Positions 52,400 through 64,000 of a stretch of 64,000 nucleotides of DNA are shown piece by piece. How positions within the stretch are numbered: position 1 is the stretch's first letter; each line of letters starts with the position of its first letter. Where the stretch lies: positions 23,002,501 to 23,066,500 of the forward strand of contig CM048553.1 of NCBI GenBank assembly GCA_026413225.1, given 5' to 3'. The notes beneath the pieces were generated by a model that saw only the letters and a program-made list of their open reading frames with translations, was not told the DNA's origin and did no database searches. Origin of the DNA: Otis tarda (Eukaryota; Chordata; Aves; Otidiformes; Otididae). Position numbers and translations under genes: made by a program.

Positions 52400-52627
52400 A
52401 AGTAACGCTGAAGGTCCATGTAAGCGATGCCAGCACACATCAGCCAGTAACTGAAGCCTTCATTGAGATTTTTACCAACCAGATCTCCATTGCATCTGGA
52501 ACCTCAGGAGCAGATGGCACTGCCTTCCTCAAGTTTCAGTATAAGCTGGGCAATCAGCTGATAGTGACTGCTAGTAAACATGCATATGTGCCAAATTCTG
52601 CACCATGGAAACCTGTAAGATTGCCTG
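52400..52627 (+). CDS. FAM171A1: FAM171A1 coding exon 2 (N-terminal ectodomain)
   Basis: FAM171A1 (astroprincin) is a single-pass type I membrane protein linked to cell shape and actin stress fibres. This 228-base exon encodes the start of its mature ectodomain. The first two bases complete a codon, then reading from 52402 gives [16 protein letters not shown], later [32 protein letters not shown] and ending near PWKPVRLP. This agrees closely with the vertebrate family as I recall it. The acceptor is tcattgcag and the donor is CTG|gtaaga; both introns are phase 1. The alternating hydrophobic strands, the 'T.QPV.EA.I.I' pattern, a [10 protein letters not shown] turn and '[10 protein letters not shown]' resemble the transthyretin-like/carboxypeptidase-regulatory beta-sandwich; this is inference. 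No N-X-S/T sequon is present. The frame is open with no frameshift. FAM171A2 and FAM171B are paralogues, but the exact wording fits A1 best. Confidence 0.93.
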
Positions 52628-53844
52628 GTAAGAGATCTTTATTTTTGTTCTGAGGTAAGATTTTGCATCTAAAGGAAGTTACACAGTTTTGTATGATGTG
52701 TTTTAATGCTTGCAGTCCTGGGTGGGAGGAAAAACATCTGTGCATTTCAAAAAAAGCAAGATTTCTTCCTCAGTTAAACTGTGGCATCAGGGCTGTGCAG
52801 AGATTTGCTCTGCTCCTGGCTGTCCTTGATACAGTGCTATGTCAGTTTGCAAACAACCGTTGGTGCTCTTGCAGCTCCACAGAAAATAAAATCTATTCCG
52901 GATCTTTTTCTTCATGGGAACTCTGTTTTCAAGTGCTTTGTTTCAGCAGCTGTGATGTACTCATTTGTTTTTCTCCCAAGGTGTAGCAACAACTGTTGCA
53001 CTGTAGTCTGTACTGTACAAAAAAAGTCCTGGCCTCTCCGTTCTTGGCTGTGTTCATAGGACAGTTTTAATCTGTAGTTACGTTATCCAGATGTAAGGAT
53101 TTTTTCCAGACTTAATTAGCGTGGTTTGTTTTTTCAGCAGGCAAACAAATGTAACAATAATACTTGCATGTTAGTTTTTATCAAAATGCCTCAAAATTTT
53201 ATGTGAAGTGAGAGACTTTATATTAGTTGTACAGGAGGGGAAACTGAGTCATGAAGACTGTTTCTGTACTGCTATATAGAACAGACTGAGGGTGGCTGTC
53301 AGACTTTGAGATGTGACACCTAGATGAAGGTGACATCCCAAGTTTTCATCTGCCTTTTGTCTAATTCCCAACCACAATTAGGGTCCAAGTCGTTTGAGAA
53401 TGGTCCCAGGCTTGTATTGTACCCAAATCACATTAAATATCACCTCAGATTTGATAATTAGCCTGGGCTGAAGCCATGCTACATTTTTAAGTGGACTGAT
53501 ATTTAAACAGTGTAAGGGATCACAGGGCAGTGGTCAAATCCCATGCCTTGGCTCTGGTTTATTTGTTAACATCGCCATAGCCAGAGGGACGTTGTGGCTA
53601 GCTGCAAGGTCAAGCAGCAAATGTATTTTCAGATGGGGAAAGGAACTTCAGTCTCTTCAAACTCAGAATTATGCTTTAGGCATTTCAACACGCTGTTTAC
53701 TTACCTGCATTCACTTCCCTCAGATAAGATAGACTGACTTCTACCACATTTCCTCTACTAAATTCTGCCATGTTTTCCAGCTACTTAATGGAGCTGTAGC
53801 AAAGACGAAGACAGGCTCTTAGGTGCATAGTGAAAGAGTGCAGT

Positions 53845-54064
53845 GAAAGCAATGAAATGCATTGCAGCAAGGAGAGTTTCAAATAAATAAAAGGGAACAA
53901 TTCTTTACAGCAGCAGTAGTCGAAGACTGGAACAGGTTGCCCAGAAAGGTTGTGAAATCTCCATCTTTAAAAATACTCGAAACTCAACTGGACACCCTCC
54001 TGCTCGGTGGAAGCAGGTGACCTCCAGAGGTCTCTTCCAGCTGTAACTGGTCTTCGACTCTGTT
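53845..54064 (+). mobile_element. CR1 LINE 3' fragment, sense orientation
   Basis: In intron 2 the + strand reads gggaacaattctttacagca, tggaacaggttgcccagaaa and gtgacctccagaggtctctt before a decayed tail (ttcgactctgtt). This is the standard CR1 3' end in sense orientation. It appears to carry a small internal deletion between the 'ggacaccctcctgctc' part and the 'tgacctccagaggtc' part. It is 5'-truncated and has no intact frame. Confidence 0.85.
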
Positions 54065-55904
54065 CAGAAATTTTTTTTATGTTTTCTTCTGTTTAGATAA
54101 GATGAAGTGCAGCTTCCGCACCATACTTCATGTTCTTTCTTAAGACACAATCATATATGATTAAAGCATGCAATAAACTTTTCTTGCCTGAACCTTTTCT
54201 TGCCTGTGTCTCGTATCTTTCTGAGTCACACCCTAGATCTTTTGAATGTGGCATACTCTTCCATGGCCTGACGTTTGTTTGGTTAGGTTTTTTGCTTGTT
54301 GCTTTTAAATATTGGTTCTGAGGGAAGGTAATCAAACATAGCATTATTGTTTTGGTAAGTCATTGAAGTTTAAAGAGCAGTAATTGTATACAGTTTCCAC
54401 AAAATCTTTCTTTCCACAATTGAAATGTGAGCTTAACTCAGAAAATAGATTCCTTTCACCTCTGATCTTCCCACATTGAAACCGGTAGATAGTTTGCCAT
54501 TGATTTAATTGGGAGTAGAATAATTTCTTTTGCTTTCTGTGCCTTGAACTTAATCCTTTCTTTAATTAAAGAAACAACAAGTTACAACTTGATACGTCTC
54601 ATGTAGATTTAATAGGGCTGTTCTTTGAATTACTCCTTAAAAGGGACATGCCATAAAAGTTCAGGCCCAAAATACTTAGGCTTTTATTTTTTATATTGAC
54701 TAAGATGCCTATAGTCTTTAAAAAACATTCCAAGAACTGTTTGTATTTAAATGGTTATCATGCTTGTAACCAGCACATTATAGACGTTTTGAAAGCCATG
54801 AAAGTTTTATTGTTGTTGTTTTCTTTAATCTGGGTGGAATAATGGGCATCAGGCAGCATATTTAAGTCTTGATTCAGCAGTGTGCAGTCTGGGCACATGC
54901 GTACAGCGGGATCCTCATTTCCCAAAAGTGCCATTTAACGGTACGTGTAGTTGGTACCCCACAGAGCAGATACGCCATTCTGAGCAGAAGTCCACCCACA
55001 GCAGTGGTTTAAGCTAATGTGCTGTGGTAAATGAAATATGGACACATTTACTTGCACCATCTCGATGTGGAAATGATAACCACAAGTGGGGAGTAGGTTT
55101 GAAAGCTACAGGGTGGTGATGTTTAAGGTGCTGTAACAGGAGTTTGCCAAAGGATCAGGATTTTTCCATCACAGTCATTATACGTTAGTTATAATCTTAC
55201 GCTGAAATGCTGTGCAGCCACTGACCTCATGATATTGTTGTAATAGCTTTTAGGAGTAAGCATTGAGGGTTTTCCATTCCCATAATTCAGCAGAAATGAA
55301 CTTTTCTTATATTAACCAAAATAATTACTAGCTCTTTACCACTTAAGCAGGAGGATTATTTATTTACATAGAGATAAATGGTAGGAGGGAAAGATTAAGA
55401 TCTCTTTTTCCATTAAACTATTTATCAGCAGAGCCATGACTCCACTTATTAACAGTTCGTTAATTTAACATCACTTGAGTTGTTGAAGTGTTCGTGATGG
55501 AAGATGTGCTCATCTATCTGTTTTTGGCTCTGCATAGATTTTTCTTTGTAAATAATTTGGAAGAAAATAAATTTGTGACTCAGTGCATATTTAAGAGGAT
55601 GCTTTGGAGCAGTGTGTGCCATGAAGAGAGAGAAGTTGCTGAGGCAGCACAGTTCAGACTAGGTGGTAGAGTCAGTCAAAGCAAACCATGGTATTCACTG
55701 TGGTGAAGTGTAGTTCTAGGAGAAGAGGATGCTTGTGGTATTTCTGGGAGAGGAGAACTCATCTGGAAAGCAGTGAGATGCAGGAGATGTGTGAGTCATG
55801 GTAGATGAACGGTTGAAAATAACCTCCCAGTGCAGCACTGCAAGAAAGCAGAATAATCTGATCCTTAGCTGTAGAATAAGGTAAAGACTGAGAAGGCCAA
55901 CTAT

Positions 55905-56430
55905 AGTTCTTCAGAACCCATCCTTGGTGCAGCCTCTCTGGGAAACGTGTATCCAGTTCTGGATCCAGACTTCAAGATTTAAAACTACAGTTATGTCAGG
56001 AGTGACTAAAAGATTGGAAAATATGGCCTACATGGAAAGACTTGGAAGTGCTTCATTTATTTTGTTCACCAGAGAGAAAGTTTATGGGGTGATTTTATCG
56101 TAGTCCATCAGTACCTGCATAGAGAACAAGAAACGGTTAAAAGAGAATTCTTCTGTCTGGCGGACTTGTATAAAAAGAAGATCAAATGGCTGGAAGTCTA
56201 ACCTCAATAAATTTTGATGGGTAAAAAGGCACATAGTTTGACTGCCCTCATAATTATTTACTGATGTTGTGGTGTAGTCTTCACCTTTAAAAGAAAATTG
56301 GATCGTTTTTCTACAACACGTGTCCTAGGTTTAGCACAGCTATTGGATCTGAAGCAGTAATTAATTCAGGGAAGGCTGTAGTTACACAGGAGTAATACTG
56401 GATCATCACAGTCATCCTTCTGGCCTTAAA
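55905..56430 (+). mobile_element. Old, strongly diverged CR1-type LINE fragment
   Basis: Landmarks in CR1 order are present but heavily mutated: tgtatccagttctggatcc, then agattggaaaatatggccta, catggaaagacttggaagtg, accagagagaaagtttatgg, cagtacctgcatagagaaca, and a terminal gatcatcacagtcatccttc tggcctta. In-frame stops occur throughout. The divergence is much greater than in the copies at 37 kb or 53.9 kb. The left edge may extend to about 55840. Confidence 0.65.
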
Positions 56431-57554
56431 AACATCCTTCTGCCTTTGTCATGCTGAGAAAAGGTTGTGCAGAAAAGCCCAGGGGAAGTTTAGAGGTTAT
56501 ATATGCATTATAGTCTGGCATATATAGAAGATGTTGACATGGTTTATTGTATTGAGCTCCCCAGGGTGTCTAAATTATATTAGCTTTCTTCATACAAATT
56601 AAGTTATTGGAGTAAAGACAAACAAATTTTGTAATTGTGGCCTTAGTGCTACTTACACTAGGCATTCTTACTTATGTTGCCTGATGTGTAGATCTGTTTC
56701 ACATGTAGAGCATTGGATAGAAAATTCTCAGCTGTACTTGCAATAATATGCTTGGGGTTTGGTTTTTTTTCAGTGTTCATATATATTGTTAAGACCATCA
56801 TTTAGATGGTTGCTCTTATCAGTGTGCTTCTTCTAGTTTCTTCTCCTTTCTCCTGTATCTCTCCTAAATGCTAACATGTCCAATCTTTAAAAAGGGAATA
56901 GGTTCATTGGAACAGAAATAGTGTACCATACATCTGTATGGTCATTTGGATCAAGTAATACATATTAATTTAGGATAAATCTGTGAAGCTCCAGAAGATC
57001 AGAAGAGCTTGTGCTATTCTTTTAATAATCGGTCTGGAAATGTCTTCCTCAGCTTGTGGTCACTTCAGAATGGGCTGAGTACTTCCCAGGTGCAAATGTG
57101 GGATGCTTCTCAGTTACTAAACATGACTAGCCTGTGTTAATGTCCTCCTCTCCTTCTGTCTTTGAAAGCCACGCATGGATTGCAGGCAGATCTACTTACT
57201 GTTTTCATGGGTACTAATGGCTAATTCCATACATACTTCTGGTCTTCTGGGTCTTAAAAACTTGGCATGAAATTATATCATGTTCTTCACTCTCCGAAGA
57301 CGCGTGTGCATACAGGCACAGCCCCCTGTAAGGAATGTCAGTACCCAATGGCAGAGGAGGCCATTGCAGAGAGATTTCTTGCTGCAAATACCATTTATCT
57401 GTCCCCTTTTGCGCCACTGGTGGAATGACAGTAATTCTGCTGTATATAGCACTTCTGTAGTGTAGGTGGTGACTCAGTAAGGACATACTGTATTTTAAAG
57501 CAAATTATTCAGACTTATTCATCATCATACTTTGCCTTTCTGTATGACTTTTTA

Positions 57555-57665
57555 TGTAAGCATCTCAGAGTATTTAAAAGTTAAGTTTTATTAAAATCTT
57601 CCTGAGGTAAGAACTATAACTGTTTTGCAGAAAAGATAATTCAGTCCGACTGAGTTAGTGTTTCA
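57555..57665 (-). repeat. MIR/L2-like ancient repeat relic
   Basis: The sequence agcatctcagagtatttaaa, later cctgaggtaagaactataac, tgttttgcagaaaagataat, follows the order of the reverse-complement MIR tail ('AGCGCTTTACAAA...CCTATGAGGTAGGTACTATTATTATCCCCATTTTACAGATGAGG') with many substitutions. It lies 335 bases upstream of exon 3 and has no visible function. Confidence 0.45.
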
Positions 57666-58000
57666 CTGCTCTTTACGTAACGACAAGTATTTGTGCAGAG
57701 CTGGGAATTATAACACGAAACTCTGCTTTTTACTGTACTCTTCTGTACTTTGAACTACCGTGCATGACTTTATTGGGAGTCAAAGCATAGAACATAATGT
57801 TTAGTTCAATAGTAATTACTCTGGAAATTTAATTATTTGTTTTAGCAAATGCATGTGGTTTCTGACATGTGTACAATATGATTTTAATAGTCTGGGTGGC
57901 CTGCTTTTACAAAAATGTAGATGAAAGTAAGTGCTGTTGTAGTTGGATTATGTTTATAAGACTTCAAATATATCCCACTTAAACCACTTCTCTCCCACAG

Positions 58001-58093
58001 TGTTCTCTTCACTGAGTCTCGGCCTTCTTCCTGAACGCTCAGCTACTCTAATGGTCTATGACGACGTAGTCCAGATAGTCTCAGGATTTCAAG
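58001..58093 (+). CDS. FAM171A1: FAM171A1 coding exon 3
   Basis: This 93-base exon continues the ectodomain. Its first two bases (TG) complete the valine codon begun by the last G of exon 2, and the frame then reads [19 protein letters not shown] and [11 protein letters not shown], closing on one base of a glycine codon. The family sequence reads almost the same here. The acceptor is preceded by a good pyrimidine tract (cttctctcccacag). The donor is CAAG|gtatgg, serviceable but not ideal because positions +4 to +6 depart from AAGT. The exon is too short to stand out as an open frame, and was placed by reading across the splice from exon 2. It contains no asparagine, so no N-glycosylation site. 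Confidence 0.93.
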
Positions 58094-61000
58094 GTATGGT
58101 GGTTTTTGGAAGTCAGAATTGAAATTTGAGTGACACTAAACAAAAAAGTGACAGCCCGGTACTTTCTGAACTCTGTCCCATGGGTGAGACTGATATTTTG
58201 TGAGGAGTTCTTCTGAGTTCCCCAAGTAATGCTGCTCTGTGGAATGGTTTTACCAAATTGATTAATAGCCAGATTCATCTCTAAGTGCTGTGACTAGGGC
58301 ATTCAAGTTACTGGGTAGTAAACAAGTTTGGACTTTAGTGTACCATTTGAGAGCTAGAGATTAAATTTCTTTCACTATCTGTTGGATGTTTTTTCATCTA
58401 GCCTCATTTAATCATCCTTGCAGTAAACATTTTCTGATGTTCTTATTGTGTAAGAATTTTCTCTGGTTTTATTTTGTTTCTTGCTTCCTACTGTGAATGC
58501 CTTAGAAATTTAGAGCATAGAAAAATTGAAAATTTCTCATATCTGCGTTGCCATATACCCTATATAAACTTGCTTTTCTCGATTACTTGCTGTGGAGCCC
58601 TTATCAAACTGCCTGCAAACTCACATACTACAGGATGAAACTCATTGTATTAGAAAAATAAAGTTTGAATCACCTTTTCATAACACCAGGCACAGAAGTT
58701 AAAGCAACTGTAGTATCAGTCAGATGAACACTGTTGTTTTCTGAATAGCACAGTAAAGAATAAAATGTTTGTCTGACCTAGGAATCTGATCTAGCTTAGC
58801 CTAATTGATGTGATAGCTGAGGTAAGTCTGTTAAAAAAAAAAAAGAAGTTTTTAAAGAGACCTTGATGAGCCAAAACAAAGGGACATCCTTCCTGTGAGC
58901 ACTCCTATTGTACGTAGACTGTGTCTTATTCACGTGTATTATGATTAACATAATTTTAAACTCTAACAAATAGTTAACAAACAGGGGAATACTACCTTCA
59001 ATGATATTCCAAGATAATTTTGTTTTATCTGAGGGCATATAATACAATTATGCCTTCCTGACATCTTTTTTTATGGTTAGAAACCATCCAGACATTATAG
59101 GCTTTTCATTAATGATAGCGCTAGATATGACTGGAGCTGAAAAAGCACTAAACAAATTAGGTAACTGATGGAACGCTCAGAAAGAGCTGGAGGACAGCAC
59201 AGCTGCTGTATGTATATTCTGCAGTTTGAGAGCTGACATTATTTAATAGGAAAAGTTAGATGGATGGTGGACTGTGTTAAACCAGAAGGGATTCCATTAG
59301 ACAAAACATGAAATGTTGTTTACCAACAGTATTCTATGAGCATGGTGTATTAAATACTCTCATTCTTATGCAAATGTGCAAATATTATGCAATTAAGTTA
59401 AAAAGAACAATATTTGCATGTTTACAGCTTCCTTTCTTCAAAAAACCAGGGGATGTTAAAGGGCTAGAGGGACATTTAACAGCCGAGTGACACTCATAAA
59501 TACTTTCCATGTGATCTTGCTCCCTTCAGTGAATTGATCCAGGGCGTTCCCAATATATTTAAATTAGAATAATATAACTGATTCTGCTGGTGTAGCAGAG
59601 AACGACGGTAAAGGAAGAAAATGGTACCTGAAGTATTCTATGTGTTGGAATTTGAACTCTGTCTTGCACAGTAAAAATTATTTTATGGGACCAGCCCACG
59701 CTCTTTTCTTGGACATTCTCTCGTGATGAAACCTAAAGGAAAGACAGCCTAGACATTGTACCAACATTTGAATAGAGCCTCTCTAGTCTCGATCCAAAAT
59801 CCTTGTGACCTAGTTTTTCTCTGTTACTTCTCCAATTTATTTCCCAGTAACTTCGAGCTGCTTCAAAAGAGCTGATCAAGAGTTACCTTAGTGCAGAAAC
59901 AAGAGCAAAACAGAACTCATTATACCAGGAACAGACTGGGAACACTGGAGTTTGAAGCACCAGTCAAAGGGAAAGAAAGGCCTGTCTAGTACAATGAGTT
60001 ACCAGTTGCTTTTGAATAATTAATCAAGCAAGTGCCTTATTATGCAATTGAGAAGTTTGTCTGAGTTGATGCGGCCAGCTTCATTTTCATTATGGCATTA
60101 CAGTCCGCTGCTGCGCTCTGTCAGTAATTGCGGAGGATGGAGCTTGCCAGCCACTGGGTCATTTAAGTTATTTAATACCGACACAGTGACGAGCTGAACT
60201 TCAGCAAATGGTGAATGGGAGCTGCATTGGTACCCTCTGTCTGCCTCTGACAGATGAGCAATCAGGACATGAATTCATTCTACTTCAGATGTTGCTTCAT
60301 AGACTGAAGCTCAGATACTGGTGTAGTACCACGTGTCACACATCCAGCATGGCAGAAGATGCCTTATAGGAACTCCTTGAGATGGCTACATCTGCAGGTG
60401 TGCGCTCGCAAACTGGAGCTGACAACAGTTGAGTCATGGCCCGTGTGCTGACAAGGAGATGTTTAAGGAAGAAAAGATCAGTGCTCAGAAGTCCTTCCCC
60501 TCACGGCACTCACCAAGTGGAGAGAACTCACATGCTAATTTTATACTTGAATGTGTTTGAGTTTTGTTTGGTTTTTATAAGTCGAAACTGGATATCTTCA
60601 ATAGTAGAAGCAATAATAATAATCTAATCCCAGCAACAAGTATCGACTTGTTGGAAAATACTCTTGAGAGTCTGGTCAGCAAAAGTCTCTCTCTCCATTT
60701 TACCACTTAAAATTCCCTCAGTAAGTCTGTTCCCAAACATAAGCCCAGAAATGCTCCATGACCTCTGCTGAAGGAGTACATTGGACTATCTTCTAGCAAG
60801 GTGGTGACAGAAGGTGAAAGCATTGGTAGCTGCCTCCCTCACAAGCCTTTTGCTGATGGCTCCCAGTCTTCTGCCTCTTTGGTGTCTCTTGCTGGGTTTA
60901 GGGCAGACGCAACTGAGGAGCTGAGGTGAGAGTCAGACACAGGTTGCAGGTGAATGTCAACATCAAGGAGCTTGTTAATCTAGGGTGTGAATTAACTACT

Positions 61001-63160
61001 GTGCACTGATTTATTGTATCACTATCTACAGAGAAAGCTGTTCCTTCTGCCTTAAAACTCGCATCCAAGTTGATTGCTGTGCAGGCTTCCCGCCAGGTTT
61101 GGGGCTCAGCCATGGGAACACTTTGCAATGTTGCCTGTAGGATTCGAGAAACAGAGGTTGGCTTTCTGAGTCTTCCCTATCTGGTTAAAATTTGGCAGCT
61201 CACGGATCTCCCAGTGCTACAGAACAACTAATCTTTTATAGAAAACCTCAGAGCCTCCCCATAAACTACTGTGTTACAGACTCAACAACAGTTAATTTGG
61301 TTTTAATTCGTAATTAGTTCGGATCTTCGGAAATATAATAACAGTTTTTGGCAACTTGAATAATTCATCTTAACTAGAGATTTAGGCAACAGAAAATCCT
61401 ACAATTTTACACTGAAGTTAGTGATAATCCTAATAACAGTTTCTTCATTGTGGTTTTTTTCTGTTTTGTTACTGTGGATGCTTATCGCTATGGGCTGTAG
61501 GAGCCCACTCAGCAGTGCAGTCAGAGGTTCCCGAGTGCTTGACCAGGTCTATCCCTGCAGCAAACGACTATAGTATTGCAGAGCACTCAGGAGATAAGTC
61601 TTCCCTGAGTTCATTGAGGTCAATTTATTTAGTCTTTTATATTGTTTTCCATTTAATGAAATGGAAAGAAGTTGGATAAGGGAGATTTCTTCCCATTTTA
61701 CACAGGTTTTGTTTAATGACTATCTTAAACAGTTCAGGATACTGCCAGTCTTGAGAGCCTCCTGCAAATACTTAAATGTTTCAGAAATTAAAAAAGAAAA
61801 GTGCTTTTATAGCTTTTTCTTGCAGAATTACCAAAGAAATGACAGCTAAACAATGATCAGCTCTTTGGAGATACTTGCTCACCTACACAGCAATTTTTGT
61901 TGGCCAATGCAAAGTTTGTTCTATAGAATTTTATGTTTTCTCATAGCTAGAGCTCCTGCTAGAAAATAATGCAAGAAAAGATTCCAGTCTCCTGGTTAAT
62001 GACATTGGCAGTTATGAAGCTTAGGAGTTGTGAGTCAAGCTCTTTAATCTTTCTCGCAGTGAAGTTACATGTAACCTAAAAGCACTGCCAGAGACTAATA
62101 GAGGAAAAGAAGCAGAATTGTTTTGAGTTGACATCTTTGAACTGCATAGTCAAATATGAATTAAGAATAAAACTGCTTGCCTCTTGATTTTGTGCTGTGT
62201 GGGGAGCGTTCTGTGCGTATTCAAAACGAGCTCTGAGGAATACAATAGCTTTTGATTAAAAAATTAATTTGCATGTTGCACACACAAACTTGCAGATGGA
62301 GTCTTGCTGTGGTTGCTAAACAGTATTAATGGTGAGCATCCATTGAAAAAGACTATTGACTTTATAAACTGGGATTTAAATGAGACATGAAATGCCTTAG
62401 TACATGAAACAATCTTAAATCATGTTGCTGCAAAGACCTTTCAATTAACACCTAGTGGTATTGAAAAAAACCCACTAAAACTGTACAAGACAGAGGAAAA
62501 GAGAGAAATCTTATATACCAGGTAATCTGGTTCTGTTTAGATGTGTTCTTTGCATGGGAAAATATGGAAACTCCTTTCACCCAAGCTTTGTCAAGTGAAT
62601 CTTTCTATCCAGTGGTTTAAATAAAAGGTTACTATTCTCAGTACTAGAGACAGTTCATGTGGCCAAAGCTTTGTAAAAACTAAATGTGGAGATTACACAA
62701 GTTAGTTGGGACTATAGGTAGAATTGTAGTCTCTCAGAAGATAACTTTAAAGAGTGTAAGCTAATTTTATATTGATGTTTCAAGATAAACAAAATTTAAA
62801 TAAAAATGGTGAACTGGATGCTTTTCTAAGCTTTCTCATGCCATGCCTCTCAGTTTTAGTTTTGGTTGTATTCATTAAAAGAAGCATGTAATGAAGTTGG
62901 AGGTGATCCAGGGAAATAACATGGTCAGAAAAGCTTCTGACATTAGGTGCCTTCACAATTTTGCTCTGTGATACTTGTGGAAGAATAATGGCAACTGCAA
63001 AATAAATGTAAAAATACTGGTTTTCCTTCTCTTTCATAATAGCCTTCTGATGTCTCTAACCTTCTCAAGCTATTTCAGTTTATAATGAAAAAAACTGTAA
63101 ATGTGCTTCTACAAATATGAACACCTGCCTTGCATATAAAGTAATTTTTAATTTTTTTAG
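58094..63160 (+). other. FAM171A1: FAM171A1 intron 3
   Basis: This phase-1 intron of 5,067 bases runs from donor gtatgg to an acceptor with a T-rich tract ending atttttttag. I see no clear transposable element. The stretch 59990-60310 has a complex, non-repetitive, homeodomain-site-rich character and is listed separately as a conserved-element candidate. The rest (58100-59980 and 60320-63150) is AT-rich with no supported gene. Confidence 0.88.
59990..60310. other. Candidate conserved non-coding element in intron 3
   Basis: Homeodomain-type sites (gaataattaatcaagcaa, ttcattttcattatggc) and a CAAT-like ttatgcaattg are combined with unusually CpG-retaining sequence for this AT-rich intron (gcggccagc, ccgctgctgcgctc, taattgcggagg, accgacacagtgacgag). 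This is the best-looking enhancer candidate between exons 3 and 4. Unproven. Confidence 0.3.
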
Positions 63161-63319
63161 GTGCACGGACTCAGCCACAAGTTCACTTTCAGAGAAGATC
63201 TGTGAAATTACCAGAGAACACTAGCTACAGCGATTTGACAGCATATCTAACTGCAGCCAGTTCACCCTGGGAAGTGGACAGTTTTCCTTATTTGCAAGGA
63301 TTAGATGGAAATGGAACAG
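63161..63319 (+). CDS. FAM171A1: FAM171A1 coding exon 4
   Basis: This 159-base exon continues the ectodomain in the same frame. G from exon 3 plus GT makes glycine, followed by ARTQPQVHFQRRSVKLPENT, SYSDLTAYLTAASS and EVDSFPYLQGLDGNGTG. This matches the FAM171A1 segment before the 'NSTRHDLTP' region, which should lie in the next exon outside the window. Two N-glycosylation sequons are visible, N-T-S in PENTS and N-G-T in GNGTG, as expected for a luminal/extracellular domain. The acceptor is atttttttag and the donor is ACAG|gtaatc. The exon is phase 1 at both ends. A tryptophan follows SSP where I recall serine in human; this would be a lineage substitution or a base error. The remaining ectodomain, transmembrane helix and long cytoplasmic tail are not in this window. 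Confidence 0.93.
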
Positions 63320-64000
63320 GTAATCCACTACTTTGGCTTTGCTCTAATTTCATATTGGTTGAGGGATTGACTTTTGGCCATATAATTTTTTCCATTCCCT
63401 GTTACCGCAAACATTCTCTAAAATTTGGATGACATGGTAGGTTCCACTGCCCTACCAAAATGCTGTTCCAAGAAGCCAGAGAGCAAGGTCCTTTATCCCT
63501 TAAATGGGGCCACTAAATAGCAAAGATGAAAACCCCGTGGCCTTGGCAGAACAGAAAAGTTTATTACACTTGTAGTTCAGAGCTAAATCTTAAAATGTGT
63601 CACATATGCACATACAAAAATGGAAATTAATGTGAATAGGCAAAAGAGAATTTAACTTGAGGGTGCCATAGAATTCTTGTTCAATTTTTTTTCTTAAAAT
63701 AGGTAAAATGCCTATATATCAAGGATTTAATACTCTGTTGTTTCAGATAAGAGTTGTTTCAATGGCTTTGTTAGTACTTTTGAATCTCACTTCAACCAAA
63801 AATGTGGAAACTCATCTAGCACCAAAAGGAAAACAGTGAAAATTCACAGTAGAAACATAACCAATGTTAAATTCAAAGCCATAATACATTTTTGTGACTG
63901 CAACTGCCTGTTACTGTTCTTGCACTTCCCATTTAGTCTTGATTGAAATAATTGATGTTGTGTAGGCTAGAGAAAAATAGAAGAATTTGGCACGTAAGTG
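63320..64000 (+). other. FAM171A1: FAM171A1 intron 4 (5' portion)
   Basis: Sequence after the exon 4 donor gtaatc. The exon 4 frame reads on into the intron to a stop at 63430-63432, without family similarity. The intron continues past the window end. No repeat or other feature recognised. Confidence 0.85.

Larger units (their letters stand above)
52628..58000 (+). other. FAM171A1: FAM171A1 intron 2
   Basis: This phase-1 intron of 5,373 bases runs from donor gtaaga to acceptor tctcccacag. It holds a sense-strand CR1 tail (53845-54064), an older sense-strand CR1 fragment (55905-56430) and a MIR-like relic near 57555-57665. The remainder, including 52630-53840, 54070-55900 and 56440-57550, shows nothing I can identify. 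Short open frames next to exon 2, for example 52663-52986, are intron translation without family similarity. Confidence 0.88.

Noticed and set aside
53226..53330. ggaggggaaactgagtcatg as a further MIR-like relic
   Set aside because: Only about 15 bases fit the MIR 'GAGGAAACTGAGGCA' core; too short to support.
1..64000. tRNA, rRNA, CRISPR arrays, operons or a multi-gene accessory system
   Set aside because: None seen. The window is a vertebrate gene body with introns and transposon relics; bacterial-type features do not apply.

Overview
This window is a piece of a bird nuclear genome holding part of one protein-coding gene on the + strand, FAM171A1. The bird assignment rests on CR1 LINE 3' ends with the (ATTCTATGAT)-type tail, a solo LTR of the kind common in bird genomes, no Alu/B1-like SINEs, and fairly compact introns. 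The LTR family hints at a neoavian rather than a galliform, but this is weak.

Three coding exons are supported: 52400-52627, 58001-58093 and 63161-63319. They match consecutive parts of the FAM171A1 ectodomain and join into one 160-codon frame, with AG/GT borders and phase-1 introns throughout. I number them exons 2-4, assuming as in the human gene that a single upstream exon carries the start codon and signal peptide. That exon is not visible here. The window opens in GC- and CpG-rich sequence that fits the downstream shoulder of the promoter/exon 1 CpG island.

Layout: 1-450 CpG-rich; 1-52399 intron 1 (5' end outside the window); 52400-52627 exon 2; 52628-58000 intron 2; 58001-58093 exon 3; 58094-63160 intron 3; 63161-63319 exon 4; 63320-64000 start of intron 4. 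The transmembrane segment and cytoplasmic tail lie downstream.

Intron 1 is mostly unannotated AT-rich sequence. It carries CR1 fragments, one well-preserved solo LTR, probable MIR-like relics, many long sense-strand poly-T tracts (nearly all in the first 15 kb), a 120-bp inverted-repeat pair 1.4 kb apart, and some regulatory-looking motifs. These are a perfect AGGTCATGACCT palindrome, a multi-unit heat-shock-type array, a near-consensus CTCF core and several G-quadruplex-prone tracts. The observation I would check first is a zero-length-exon (recursive splice) motif near 28080. The short exon it would define carries an in-frame stop.

I see no second gene, tRNA, rRNA or CRISPR array. The many short open frames look like chance frames in introns or remnants of CR1. 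I found no new multi-gene system; the noteworthy content concerns splicing and possible regulation of one gene.
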